64,000 nt of DNA from Mucilaginibacter cryoferens (GCF_014205845.1 NZ_JACHCR010000021.1:62001-126000), one strand, 5' to 3'. Positions 52,558 to 61,830 are shown, numbered from the stretch's first letter. A program made the numbers and translations. Notes: a model not told the origin generated them from the letters alone.

Positions 52558-52832
52558 TGGGATATAAACTGATTTGTATAAAACTACATTAAATAAGCGT
52601 CAAAATAAAGAACGTTATAAACGTTCAGGCAAATAAGCATGTGCTCCCAAAAATACAGCATTACACAACGGCATTACTTTATAAAAAACTTTCAATCCCC
52701 AAATGGCACTCCGGCCAATAACGGTTTTATTTATTATTTGATGATAGTGCAAAGCCGGTTTTAATAGTCCACCTTTGATTACTACCTCAAATAGCCTGGA
52801 ATACATCCGGGTTGATAATAATCGATACCACC

Positions 52833-52955
52833 ATGAGTAAAGACAAGAAAAACATGCCAAACCCGGTAGGGAAAAAAGCACCATCAGATTACCAGGCCGG
52901 CAAAACCAGCAAAGCCAAACCAGAGATCATCGTTACTAATAAAAAGGCTAAATAA
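52833..52955 (+). CDS. Small lysine-rich protein (40 aa)
   Basis: A 40-residue reading frame, MSKDKKNMPNPVGKKAPSDY followed by a lysine-rich half ending TNKKAK, too short for common ORF cut-offs. Its TAA shares an A with the ATG of the next gene (TAATG), which argues for translational coupling and a real gene. It is highly basic and probably unstructured. No family is recognised. Confidence 0.5.
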   Translation: MSKDKKNMPNPVGKKAPSDYQAGKTSKAKPEIIVTNKKAK

Positions 52956-53272
52956 TGGCCGCCAAATCGGCCGAGGCCCAGGCCCGGGATTTTGTATACG
53001 AACTTGCAAATTGCGCCAGCGAATACGGATTTGCCAAGGAAGAAATATGGAGTGTAAGCCTGGTAGCCGAAAAGCAGAAGGCCGCCCTCGAAAAGAAATA
53101 TTACCCAGTGATATCGGCATCATTAACACCCGATATGGTTGCTGCCATACCTCAACTTGTAGCCGAAAAACTAAACCTGGTTATCGCCGGAATGGAAGCA
53201 ACCAGCGCCAATCAAGTATTAAAGGCCGAACCACTACACCTGGTTGCCTACAATGCCGGCCGAACGATGTAA
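52955..53272 (+). CDS. Small soluble protein of unknown function (105 aa)
   Basis: A 105-residue mainly helical protein (AKSAEAQARDFVYELANCASEYGF, VSLVAEKQKAALEKKYYPVI). It starts inside the stop of the 40-residue gene (1-bp overlap), so the two form a small operon. No signal, membrane segment or motif is seen. It is not a recognised family. Confidence 0.55.
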   Translation: MAAKSAEAQARDFVYELANCASEYGFAKEEIWSVSLVAEKQKAALEKKYYPVISASLTPDMVAAIPQLVAEKLNLVIAGMEATSANQVLKAEPLHLVAYNAGRTM

Positions 53273-53413
53273 GTAATATAGCCCTTAGATAGTTGCGCAG
53301 AAAATAAACGTTTATCAAATGAACACAATGGACGGTTAAAATAAGTATTTATCAAAACCTATAGCGCTATCCTGCGTTAAGTACTTTACAACTACCTCAA
53401 CAAGGCCAATCTG

Positions 53414-53764
53414 ATGAACGCTGTTATCCACGAAAAAAACCGCAAGGCTATTTTAAATATCAAAAGTATCCGTACTCAAAAAGGATATTCGCAGGAATAT
53501 ATGGCCATGAAAATGAAAATATCTCAAAACACGTTTTCTAAATTAGAACTGGGCTACATGGAAATAAGCCTTACCCGGTTTCTGCAAATAGCCGAAATAC
53601 TGGAAGTAGAATACAACTCCCTTTTGGTAACCACCGCGCCGCTGCTACCACTGGTTATAAAAAGCCAACGTTATTTAAACTGCAATTTTGCAAAATCCGC
53701 TATCCACCGTGTGGTTACTCCCTTTGCAACAGGCTTAGCTGGTTTAACCAACCTATCCGCATAA
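53414..53764 (+). CDS. XRE-family helix-turn-helix protein
   Basis: A 116-residue protein with an HTH at about residues 17-72 (IRTQKGYSQEYMAMKMKISQNTFSKLELGYMEISL, as a family mark). The C-terminal 40 residues (LLVTTAPLLPLVIKSQRYL) are not similar to anything I know and may partly be readthrough into non-coding DNA. Target unknown. Confidence 0.7.
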   Translation: MNAVIHEKNRKAILNIKSIRTQKGYSQEYMAMKMKISQNTFSKLELGYMEISLTRFLQIAEILEVEYNSLLVTTAPLLPLVIKSQRYLNCNFAKSAIHRVVTPFATGLAGLTNLSA

Positions 53765-54086
53765 ACCTTCCATATCGTCGAAAATAGCTCCTCAGGGTCT
53801 TCAAATTATTGGCCATAGGGCCCAATTTTAAACATCAGCTATTACAATAAATGCGCGCGCTGTAGCCGAAGCAGGAAACCTGTAGCGAAACTATTTTTTT
53901 CTTAAAATCTCATTATAATATCATCCTGGCAAAAGGCAAAAAAACAGCCACATATTTCACAGGCTAACTAAATAATACACCAAAACATAGGCTACCCGGG
54001 CCATCCAAAATAAATACTATCAGTTACATTTAATAGTATTTATTTTTTCTAATATTGTAAATACAAACTTAAACCAAACCCCAATT
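53765..54086. promoter_or_regulatory. 322-bp gap with a 14-bp perfect inverted repeat before the ABM gene
   Basis: AAAATAAATACTAT (54007-54020) and ATAGTATTTATTTT (54033-54046) are perfect arms around a 12-nt spacer, 40 bp before the ABM start. It could be an operator of the ABM/VioB-like pair; a T-run follows, so termination of the XRE transcript is a second reading. The rest shows no gene. Confidence 0.55.
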
Positions 54087-54455
54087 ATGTATCCACTTAT
54101 TTCTGTATGGACCATTTTGCCCGGCAATGAATCTGAGGCCACTGCCGCCTTAAAAAACCTGGCATTGTTAGTTGAACAAACGCAGCCCGATACGCTGGCT
54201 TATTTGGTACACACGCCGGATATGAGTCAGCCCAATTTACCTACCCCCAACAGCGGCGAAGTAATTTTTTTTGAGATCTATAAAAACGAAGCTGCCTTTA
54301 AAGCGCATGTAGATGGCGCTGTTTTTAAAAATTTTGTAGCTACCTATGGCAATTTATTCCTGGCCAGCAATGGCGCACCGTATACAACCTTACAGGTAAT
54401 GAAGCATAAAGCCGGGTATATAAGACCGGGATTACTGGAACCTCATAAACACTAA
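54087..54455 (+). CDS. Antibiotic biosynthesis monooxygenase (ABM)-domain protein
   Basis: A 122-residue ferredoxin-like (dimeric alpha/beta barrel) protein: SVWTILPGNESEATAALKNLALLVEQ, EVIFFEIYKNEAAFKAHVDGAVFKNFV. ABM proteins are cofactor-free monooxygenases or haem-degrading enzymes, or have lost activity. It is followed 131 bp later by the VioB-like gene, in the same direction. A shared role in small-molecule oxidation is possible but not shown. Confidence 0.82.
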   Translation: MYPLISVWTILPGNESEATAALKNLALLVEQTQPDTLAYLVHTPDMSQPNLPTPNSGEVIFFEIYKNEAAFKAHVDGAVFKNFVATYGNLFLASNGAPYTTLQVMKHKAGYIRPGLLEPHKH

Positions 54456-54586
54456 CATTTACCCGGGGGCATATTTTGGTAAACGGGCTTTTATTCCATT
54501 TACTTACTTATAACTTAATACTTCTGGCTAAACACTATCACCCTACATCATAACCCAATAAACAACCTTTTAAAACACAATTAATT

Positions 54587-57262
54587 ATGAGCTATTTACA
54601 GGTACCAAGGCTGAATTTTGCCGGGCAGTTTCAGGCCGACCCGCCTACGGCCAACAACGATCCGCAGCATTTTGATACGGCTAATTTTAAAACAAATTAC
54701 GCTATTATGGAGAATGGCGAGGCAAACCCAAACGGCTGGTGGAACCCCGTGGGTACCGGCGCGTGGAACTTTTACCAATGTGTGGTAACCTCTGTTACCT
54801 ATAAAGACGGAAGCGTGTGCGACGACCCGGCCATAGACCCTATTGTGGGTACCCCGGTACAAGGTGCCGATGCGCGTGTAGCAGGCAAAATTGTAGACCT
54901 CGACCCCGATCAGCAAATGGTATCGCAGTTATGGGGTTTTCAGGTAAACCTTGGCGATGTAAGTAGCGGACTAGGGTTTAAAAGCGATTTTAAAACCGCC
55001 CCTTTCGGAGATATTTCCTTTTCCAGGTGTCCATCTGCAGGAGGTGATACCAGGGCAAGCGCGTTTTATCAGAGCGCGTTAGATATAAGTGCATGGGCAA
55101 ACACAACAAACTCCAGGTACCTGAGCGAGCTTGCAGCAGATGGGGATACCGAACCAAAGCAATTGAGCATTAAATTTGTTGTAGATGCTTTTAACATGAA
55201 GAGCCCCGATGCCGCCAACTTTACCTTTGGCAGAATTGCAGGCAGCATAGGCACGCAGCACGATAACGAACCTTACCGTTTTATTGCCGGCCGTACTTTA
55301 AACGCTATGGTGCCGCAATTGACCACAGCCTATGCCGTTATTCAAAACAATAGCCTCATTATTGATCTGGGCAATTCGTTTCAGACAACAACTATTGCCG
55401 GTCCGTTTTTTGATATCGGGAAGTTATATGGGGCTATACTGGTTACTTCGGGCAATCCGGTGATACTTGGCGAGATCAAATACCTCGATGCCGACTGGTA
55501 CTCCAATACGGCTGGCATAGTTACCCTGCACCTTACAGATGAGCAGGTAACACTGGCCGAAAGTAATCCAATAGGCATCATTCAACCTCAGGAAGCAGCA
55601 CCCGCAAGCGTTATATTTAGTGAAAGCGCCAGCGGGACTTATGTACGTGCCGATGATTTTGTTTTCCGGATGAGCCCGGGTGACGAGGCTAAATCTGTGC
55701 TTTACGCTACATCATTCGGCAAGCCCTATGCCGGGCAGCCTATTGCCCTGGCGGCAGATGCCTCTGCCATGGGTGCTCCTAGCGGCCCGCAAAATTTTGG
55801 CACGCCAGCCGCAGCGTTTACCTTCCCGGCAAGTATCACTACAGATGCCAACGGCAAGGCCGAACTAACCATGAAGGCCACAGACCCCGGCAACCCGCGT
55901 GTGTATATCGACGGCCAATTGTATGGTATCTCTTATGCATTAGGCACCGTTGCCCCGGCTTACGGATCGATACAGAACCCAAGCCAGATGATAAGCGCCC
56001 TGGTATTTAGCGATTATGCCATACCAGAGCAGCCTAACTGGGTGGAGCACATCCAACCCATATTTCAGCAATATGCCGATCTGTACCCGGTTATGAAACC
56101 CATTGTTGATCTTTCTAATTTTTCGAGCGTGGTTGGCAAGCTTTACATACTTAAAAATGTTTTTAGTATGGAAATGACCAACCCTAACTACATGCCGGTA
56201 ACCAGGGATCTATCTGAAGCCAAAAGGGCAATGATTAGGAAATGGCTGGACAACCCCGTGTACATGAACCTCGATTCGAAGGAAGACCTGGTGCAGGCCC
56301 TGCAATCGGCCATTGAACTGGAGCATGCTACCATACCGCCGTACCTGTGTGCATTATACAGCATTAAACAGGGGGCAAACCACGAAGTAGCCGGATTAAT
56401 AAGAAGTGTTGTGCTTGAAGAAATGCTGCATATGGCGCTGGTAAGCAACATACTGATCTCCATAGGCGGATCGCCAAGCATCGGCCATCCTAAATTTATG
56501 CCTGCTTATCCGGGCAGCCTGCCTGGCGGTTTAAGACCGGGGCTTATTGTAAGTTTAAAAAAATGCTCTATAGATCATATCCGCGATTGTTTTATGTCGA
56601 TAGAAGAGCCGGATGAGATCATTATTCAAAAACGCCAGTTATTACGCAATAACGCGCTTGCCACCCATGAAAAATATACCATAGCATGGTTTTATAAAGA
56701 AGTACTAAAAGCCCTGGAAAATTTAAGCGCGGCAGGTAATATAACATTTGGCAATGAGGATAAACAAGTTACCCAGTGGAGCGGTACAGGAAAGCTATAC
56801 ACCATTTTAAGTATTGACGATGCCCGCAAGGCCATACACGAAATAATGGATCAGGGGGAAGGCACCAGTGCAACAAGCCCCGATGATAACGATGGCGAAC
56901 TATCGCACTACTACAAATACGCCGAGATAGTTGAAGGCCGGCATTTAATAAAAACAGATGGTGGCTATGGCTACGTAGGTACCCCTATTGCCTACGACCA
57001 AAATGGCGTATGGCCAATGACCGATAACCCATATACCGGCTTATATCCCGATGGTTCAAGAGCACAAATATTAAATAACCAGTTTTCGGATATTTACCGG
57101 GCTTTACTTAAAGGACTGCACCGCACCTTTAACGGCGAACCACAATACCTGCGCGATGCCGTTGGGGCCATGTTTTCGCTGGAGGTAATTGCCCTGCAAT
57201 TGGTACAGGTACCATCCGGTTTAAATGATGGCACTACGGCCGGCCCATCATTCCAGATCTGA
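54587..57262 (+). CDS. VioB/RebD-like protein with ferritin-like domain
   Basis: An 891-residue protein whose C-terminal part (about 570-800) is the ferritin-like domain of iminophenyl-pyruvate dimer synthases: E579/H580 (IELEHATIPPYLCALYSI) and E611-E612-x-x-H615 (VLEEMLHMALVSNIL), plus H and E in SHYYKYAEIVEG. The N-terminal half (MSYLQVPRLNFAGQFQADPP) also follows the VioB family start. VioB, RebD and StaD couple two indole or phenyl iminopyruvates in violacein and related pathways. No VioA, C, D or E homologue lies in the window. The gene is therefore an orphan relative; the product is unknown. Confidence 0.82.
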   Translation: MSYLQVPRLNFAGQFQADPPTANNDPQHFDTANFKTNYAIMENGEANPNGWWNPVGTGAWNFYQCVVTSVTYKDGSVCDDPAIDPIVGTPVQGADARVAGKIVDLDPDQQMVSQLWGFQVNLGDVSSGLGFKSDFKTAPFGDISFSRCPSAGGDTRASAFYQSALDISAWANTTNSRYLSELAADGDTEPKQLSIKFVVDAFNMKSPDAANFTFGRIAGSIGTQHDNEPYRFIAGRTLNAMVPQLTTAYAVIQNNSLIIDLGNSFQTTTIAGPFFDIGKLYGAILVTSGNPVILGEIKYLDADWYSNTAGIVTLHLTDEQVTLAESNPIGIIQPQEAAPASVIFSESASGTYVRADDFVFRMSPGDEAKSVLYATSFGKPYAGQPIALAADASAMGAPSGPQNFGTPAAAFTFPASITTDANGKAELTMKATDPGNPRVYIDGQLYGISYALGTVAPAYGSIQNPSQMISALVFSDYAIPEQPNWVEHIQPIFQQYADLYPVMKPIVDLSNFSSVVGKLYILKNVFSMEMTNPNYMPVTRDLSEAKRAMIRKWLDNPVYMNLDSKEDLVQALQSAIELEHATIPPYLCALYSIKQGANHEVAGLIRSVVLEEMLHMALVSNILISIGGSPSIGHPKFMPAYPGSLPGGLRPGLIVSLKKCSIDHIRDCFMSIEEPDEIIIQKRQLLRNNALATHEKYTIAWFYKEVLKALENLSAAGNITFGNEDKQVTQWSGTGKLYTILSIDDARKAIHEIMDQGEGTSATSPDDNDGELSHYYKYAEIVEGRHLIKTDGGYGYVGTPIAYDQNGVWPMTDNPYTGLYPDGSRAQILNNQFSDIYRALLKGLHRTFNGEPQYLRDAVGAMFSLEVIALQLVQVPSGLNDGTTAGPSFQI

Positions 57263-57291
57263 TAGCTGGTTTCTGACCATCACTATTTATT

Positions 57292-57324
57292 GGCTATCCG
57301 AAATTTGTTCGGGTAGCCTTTTTT
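57292..57324 (+). terminator. Intrinsic terminator after the VioB-like gene
   Basis: GGCTATCCGAA (57292-57302) pairs with TTCGGGTAGCC (57308-57318; one G-U), 5-nt loop, then six T (57319-57324). It lies 29 bp past the stop. Ends the ABM/VioB-like transcript. Confidence 0.88.
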
Positions 57325-57384
57325 ATGACCCTATTGATTTTAATACAGGGTATCACTATCTAATTGCCAAGTCATACAGCTTTT

Positions 57385-57714
57385 TTACCACTCCTCGCGC
57401 CACTCTTCTGTTACATCGCCATCATAAAACAGACCAGCTGCTTCGGCTGCTTTTTGGATATAGGCGGCCAGATCTTCCCGCTCTGTGGTCTCAATAAAAT
57501 AATCGTGATCCATATTTAGCTGATCGAACGCCTTTACAGCCGTTTCTATGGCTTTCCACATGGCATATTCGTTGGTGGCCACCTGTAAGGCAGACAGGTA
57601 GTTATCAATTAGTTTATCGCTTTCGGCTATGGCTTCTTCGGTATAAAAATCGCTGCCATCATCTAATTGGGCTTTCCATTCTATTGTTGGTCGTGGGGTA
57701 TGTATAGGGTTCAT
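57385..57714 (-). CDS. Acidic soluble protein of unknown function (109 aa)
   Basis: A 109-residue acidic helical protein (MNPIHTPRPTIEWKAQLDDG; IAESDKLIDNYLSALQVATNEYAMWKAIETAV in part; ends DGDVTEEWREEW). No signal or motif is seen. Codon use and balanced sequence suggest a true gene. It converges with the VioB-like gene; the terminator separates them. Confidence 0.62.
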   Translation of the reverse strand: MNPIHTPRPTIEWKAQLDDGSDFYTEEAIAESDKLIDNYLSALQVATNEYAMWKAIETAVKAFDQLNMDHDYFIETTEREDLAAYIQKAAEAAGLFYDGDVTEEWREEW

Positions 57715-58141
57715 AAGGCACAGTACTTTGCTTGTCTAAGGTAGTTGAAAGACAGTACTTATGCAATAGATCAATTAGAGCAGGGATAGAAGGATTAAGG
57801 AGCAAGAACAGCAGGAGTAGACGCAATTGTTTATCATCCTTGAACTGTAAAACTAACTCCCGCGAGGTTAGCGCAGCGTAACTCGTGGGTAAGCTTCCAG
57901 CTTACATAAAATAATAATAAAGGGCAGCTGAAAGCTGCAACCATATTGCCAACGACCTACAAGTTGGCGGAAAGTAGTGCTTCGTACCTACCCATGATAT
58001 GTTAAAAAACGTTTGTCATTCTGGTACGAAGAATCTATTATCCACCATGCTTCTTCGCCCTGTACAGTATACGAATAGATCCCTCGTACCTCAGGATTAC
58101 AAAGCTGAAACAATGTCATCCCCTTCAGAGTCCACGGCTCT
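57715..58141. repeat. 427-bp gap with two dispersed repeats
   Basis: A copy of the CCCGCGAGGTTAGCGCAG element lies at about 57859-57892 (also at 29979-30012), continuing with a CTTCCAGCTTAC segment found in both places. A palindromic element resembling that at 28466-28562 spans about 58012-58102. No gene is supported. Confidence 0.7.
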
Positions 58142-59194
58142 TCAGCCTTTACTCACCGTAAAAACATCACAAGGCACACAATCATCACCGGTAACGGTAT
58201 AATAAACACCGGTAAGCGATAACGTGTTATTTACCCGTTCTATGGTGATATTTAAGAAGCCATGCAGGGTATCCTCGTGTTGTTCCAGGGTTATGCCCTC
58301 TATTGGTAAGGGTTCAAAACGCCCGTCGGCTAGTTGGGCTATGCCGTGCAGCTCATCAAAGCCACCAGCGCCCGATACGATGTAGGGGATCACAGCACCG
58401 TCGTTATCGGCTTTATGAAAGCGCTGGTAATTATGTACATGACCGCTAAAAACAATGTCGGGCTTTACGCCTGTTGCTTCAAAAGCGCTTTCGAGCATTT
58501 TTATCATCGGCAGGCTTGCACCATGATTGATATCTGCCGAGTATGGCGCATGATGCAAACAAACAATAAGCATTTTATCTTTCGGCGCCGCTATCAGTTC
58601 TTCCCTAAACCAGGTTTCCTGCTCTGGGGTAACTATGCCAAATTTGGGCACATTGGTATGCAGCCCAATAATGGTAACCAGCGGGGTTTCTAAAGTCCAG
58701 TAAATATTGGGTTGTACCATGCTTTTCCGGTTGCTTTTTCCGCTAAAAACAACTTTTTGAGGAGTAGCGGAGCAAAACACCGTTTTAAAAGCGTCGAGGC
58801 TTTGGTAAGGCACGGCACTGTTTGGATTTACATCGCTATCGTGGTTACCCGCTATGGCAAAAATAGGACCGGGGTATTGTTCAAACGGTGTAAAAAATTG
58901 CGACTCATATTGCGTTGCTTCCCCGTGGTGATATACCACATCGCCCAGGTGATACAGAAAGCTTCCCTCCTTTTGGGCCGCCATCTGCCTAACAATGTTT
59001 TCCCGGGCTTCGGGATGCAGTACCCCACCGGTATCGCCAGCTATGTGAAAGCTCATCCTGTCGGGATCTGTTCCGGGCAGTATATTATCCAGGCGCAGGT
59101 GGTATGGATATTGGCCGGTAGCGCCGGGCAGGGGTAAAAATTTATAATTATCGTCGGGTTGATCTTTTTTTAAAACGGGTATTCTATAATTCAT
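58142..59194 (-). CDS. Calcineurin-like metallophosphoesterase
   Basis: A 350-residue cytosolic protein with the metal-binding series of the family: D54 (HIAGDTGG), D85 (HLGDVVYH), N117-H118 (AGNHDS), HHAPYS and SGHVHNYQRF. The layout resembles purple acid phosphatase catalytic domains. No signal peptide is present, unlike most PAPs. Its ATG shares a base with the stop of the Usp gene (TAATG), so translation is coupled. With a phosphate transporter upstream, a phosphate-related role is plausible. Confidence 0.88.
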   Translation of the reverse strand: MNYRIPVLKKDQPDDNYKFLPLPGATGQYPYHLRLDNILPGTDPDRMSFHIAGDTGGVLHPEARENIVRQMAAQKEGSFLYHLGDVVYHHGEATQYESQFFTPFEQYPGPIFAIAGNHDSDVNPNSAVPYQSLDAFKTVFCSATPQKVVFSGKSNRKSMVQPNIYWTLETPLVTIIGLHTNVPKFGIVTPEQETWFREELIAAPKDKMLIVCLHHAPYSADINHGASLPMIKMLESAFEATGVKPDIVFSGHVHNYQRFHKADNDGAVIPYIVSGAGGFDELHGIAQLADGRFEPLPIEGITLEQHEDTLHGFLNITIERVNNTLSLTGVYYTVTGDDCVPCDVFTVSKG

Positions 59195-60015
59195 TATTCG
59201 TGCAGTACCAGGATTGCCTTAACAGATCTGTTCATGATCTGGTTAACCGTGCTGCGGTTAAAAAGGCGATAAATAATATTGTGATGATGCTTAACCAGGC
59301 ACAAGATATCAGTTTCATTGTTCTCAATAAAATCCATTATACCACTTAATGGGCTACTATCTTTCAAGTAATTGAAATTGAGCATAGTATGAGGTAGTAA
59401 TTCTTTTAGCTTTGCCTCCCCTGTTTGTATATGCCGGGCATCTGGTTTATCTTCCACATACAAAACCTGCATTTGGCTGGATTGAAAAGCCTTAATCATT
59501 TCGTTAAGGGCATTTACGTCTGTAGCAGACAATTTTGTTTCGTAATCTGTAGCCAGGGTAATAAACGGCACATCCGGAAACCTGCTTTCTAACGGAATAA
59601 TAAGCGTAGGGCTCTTCACTTTAGTAACCATCATGCTGGCGTTGCTGCCCACAATACCGCTAAGACCGGTAGCCCCTGTAACGCCCATTACCAGCAGTTC
59701 TACCGGGTTGCTATCAATATGTTTTGTTATCACGGCTTTTAAAAAGCCTACATCGCAAAGCGTGGTTACAGGTACATGTTTAAAAGCGTCTTTATCGGTA
59801 TAAGTAGCTGCCCAGGCATTTAAAGCTTCGCGCTTATTGCGATAATAATCCTCAATAAAAATAGCGTTGTAGATACTGTTATTGATACCCTCTGTTGGGT
59901 GAATGGCGTGTATAGCGCATACCTCCAACTTTAGCAACACAGCAAGCGCCATGGCATATTCCATCGCGTTAGCAGCGCTTGGCGAAAAATCGGTTGCAAC
60001 CAATATCTGTTTCAT
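59194..60015 (-). CDS. Tandem universal stress protein
   Basis: A 273-residue cytosolic protein with two UspA domains (about 1-140 and 145-273). The first has the nucleotide-binding run GVTGATGLSGIVGSNASMMV; in the second the glycine-rich run is missing (HHNIIYRLFNRSTVNQIMN), so probably only the first binds ATP. It lies between the phosphate transporter (20-bp gap) and the phosphoesterase (1-bp overlap). Confidence 0.88.
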   Translation of the reverse strand: MKQILVATDFSPSAANAMEYAMALAVLLKLEVCAIHAIHPTEGINNSIYNAIFIEDYYRNKREALNAWAATYTDKDAFKHVPVTTLCDVGFLKAVITKHIDSNPVELLVMGVTGATGLSGIVGSNASMMVTKVKSPTLIIPLESRFPDVPFITLATDYETKLSATDVNALNEMIKAFQSSQMQVLYVEDKPDARHIQTGEAKLKELLPHTMLNFNYLKDSSPLSGIMDFIENNETDILCLVKHHHNIIYRLFNRSTVNQIMNRSVKAILVLHE

Positions 60016-60035
60016 TTTTTTGGAGCGTTAGAAAT

Positions 60036-61469
60036 TTATATAAACAAATGAAATAACATAAACAGCAACAGTGCTAATATAATAGCAACCGGCAAAGTAA
60101 GCACCCAGGCAAGGGCTATATTTTTTAAGGTTTTATTATTGAGGTTACCCTTACCCCCCGAAGCTACCATAGCCCCGGCAATACCGCTCGATAATACATG
60201 GGTGGTGCTCACCGGCAGGCCAAAAAAGGTACTTAAACCAATGGTAGAGGCCGCTACAATTTCGGAAGTAGCGCCTTGTGCATAGTTCAGATGTTCGTTG
60301 CCTATCTTTTCGCCAATGGTTACCACAATCCTTTTCCAGCCTATCATGGTACCCAGCCCAAGCGCAATGGAGATGGTGGCTATTACCCATATAGGCGCAT
60401 AGTCTGTTACATGTTCCAGCTCGGTAACGGCATCGGTGAGGGTATCTTTATCAGCACCTGCCAGGGCTATTTGTTTATCTTTGAGTAGTAGCCTGATATC
60501 TTTTATCACGCCCTCTACCTGCTTACGGTATTTATAAGTTTTGGCCACTTCCTTTTCGTTCTTTTCGGCAAGGGAGGTTTTGGCATTATCAATGACTGCC
60601 ACAAACGCAGTTAGCTCCTGCTTTTTATCGGCATGGCTGTTAAGTATTTTACTAACTACCTGCTCGGTTTGGTTTAACGCGGCCGTTACCCTGCTGTTTG
60701 AAATAGAATGATTAACGGCGAAACGAGCCGGCATAAAGGCAATCAATATCAGCATAAAAAGACCTACGCCTTTTTGCCCATCATTACTGCCGTGAAAAAA
60801 GCTAACCAATGTACAGGTGGTGATCAGCAGCAGCCGGATATGGATAGGTGGCCGGTCGTTTTCGCCCGAAGGGATATGGAACAATGCATGCGATTTGGTT
60901 ACGTGCTTTAAAAACAACATGAGTAACGCCGCTACACCAAAACCAATAATTGGCGACAAAATAAGCGACGAGCCTATCTCCCCTACCTTATCCCAGTTTA
61001 CGCCTGGCCCCTTATAGTACAACGTAAAAGCAAGCCCCGCGCCTATCATAGCGCCTATCATGGTATGCGAGCTGGAGCAAGGGATACCCAGGTACCAGGT
61101 ACCCAAATTCCAGATGATGGAGGCCAGCAATACCGATAGTACCAGGCAGGCCCCTACGCTAACAGGCAGCGTCATTAACTTATCTAAGGGCACCAGTTTT
61201 AAAATACCCATGGCAACGGTTACGCCACCCAGCATTACACCCAAAAAATTCCAGGTGCCAGACCACGGTATAGCATAAACAGGTTTTAAAGCTTTGGTAT
61301 AAATTACGGTGGCCACCGCGTTGGCGGTATCGTGGAAACCGTTTACAAATTCGAAGCCGATAACTGCCAGGATACACAGGAAGAAAACGGCCAGCAAATA
61401 GCCACTCAAATCCACCTGGCCTATTAGGGGAAGTATTACTGCGCTCATTGATAGATGCATATCCATCAA
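60036..61469 (-). CDS. Inorganic phosphate transporter, PiT family
   Basis: A 477-residue inner-membrane symporter. Both PiT signature halves are present: FEFVNGFHDTANAVATVIYT near residue 40 and GLSTFFGLPVSTTHVLSSG near residue 415. A cytoplasmic loop of about 90 polar residues lies near 270-355, holding a coiled-coil-like stretch (VSKILNSHADKKQELTAFV). It is the first gene of a three-gene unit. The likely start is the first of two methionines at 61469. Confidence 0.92.
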   Translation of the reverse strand: MMDMHLSMSAVILPLIGQVDLSGYLLAVFFLCILAVIGFEFVNGFHDTANAVATVIYTKALKPVYAIPWSGTWNFLGVMLGGVTVAMGILKLVPLDKLMTLPVSVGACLVLSVLLASIIWNLGTWYLGIPCSSSHTMIGAMIGAGLAFTLYYKGPGVNWDKVGEIGSSLILSPIIGFGVAALLMLFLKHVTKSHALFHIPSGENDRPPIHIRLLLITTCTLVSFFHGSNDGQKGVGLFMLILIAFMPARFAVNHSISNSRVTAALNQTEQVVSKILNSHADKKQELTAFVAVIDNAKTSLAEKNEKEVAKTYKYRKQVEGVIKDIRLLLKDKQIALAGADKDTLTDAVTELEHVTDYAPIWVIATISIALGLGTMIGWKRIVVTIGEKIGNEHLNYAQGATSEIVAASTIGLSTFFGLPVSTTHVLSSGIAGAMVASGGKGNLNNKTLKNIALAWVLTLPVAIILALLLFMLFHLFI

Positions 61470-61830
61470 ATAACGCCTTTACAGGTTGCCTTAAAGCAAC
61501 CTAATTGTTAAGATATTGTTGTATTGTTATTTATTTAGAAATGTTGGGGTTACATGGAGAGGGGGTTTTAAACCCTCGTACTTTCTGTCCCCGCGGGGTC
61601 TCTCTCTGTCCCCGCGGGGTCTCTCGGAGAGGACCCTGCGGTTGCACAGTGTATGTCGTAATCCCAAAGCGGCGTTTATGCGAGATGTAGACCCTCAGGG
61701 TCCTCTCCGAGAGACCCTGAGGACACGGATGTGTTGTATTGTTATTTATTTAGAAATGTTGGGGTTACATGGTGAAGAGATGTATAAATTTGAAATAACA
61801 ATATAGGCAACCCGTAATTCAATATTTCAT
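61470..61830. repeat. 361-bp gap: palindrome between 41-bp direct repeats
   Basis: A 41-bp sequence at 61517-61557 returns unchanged at 61732-61772. Between them are two tandem CTGTCCCCGCGGGGTCTCT units (about 61585 and 61606) and a hairpin with perfect 22-bp arms (61617-61638 and 61696-61717). No gene is supported. Promoters of both flanking units must be here or just beyond. Confidence 0.8.

Noticed and set aside
52615-52884. 89-residue minus-strand ORF with hydrophobic start
   Set aside because: Overlaps the 40-residue plus-strand gene; composition is irregular and no motif is seen. Not certain.
54587-57262. Complete violacein or indolocarbazole cluster
   Set aside because: Only the VioB-like member is present; none of VioA, VioC, VioD, VioE or their RebO/RebC-type equivalents was seen in the window.
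61505-61806. Overlapping plus-strand ORFs rich in Gly, Arg and Ser
   Set aside because: They translate the hairpin and its direct repeats in two frames, the mark of non-coding repeats.
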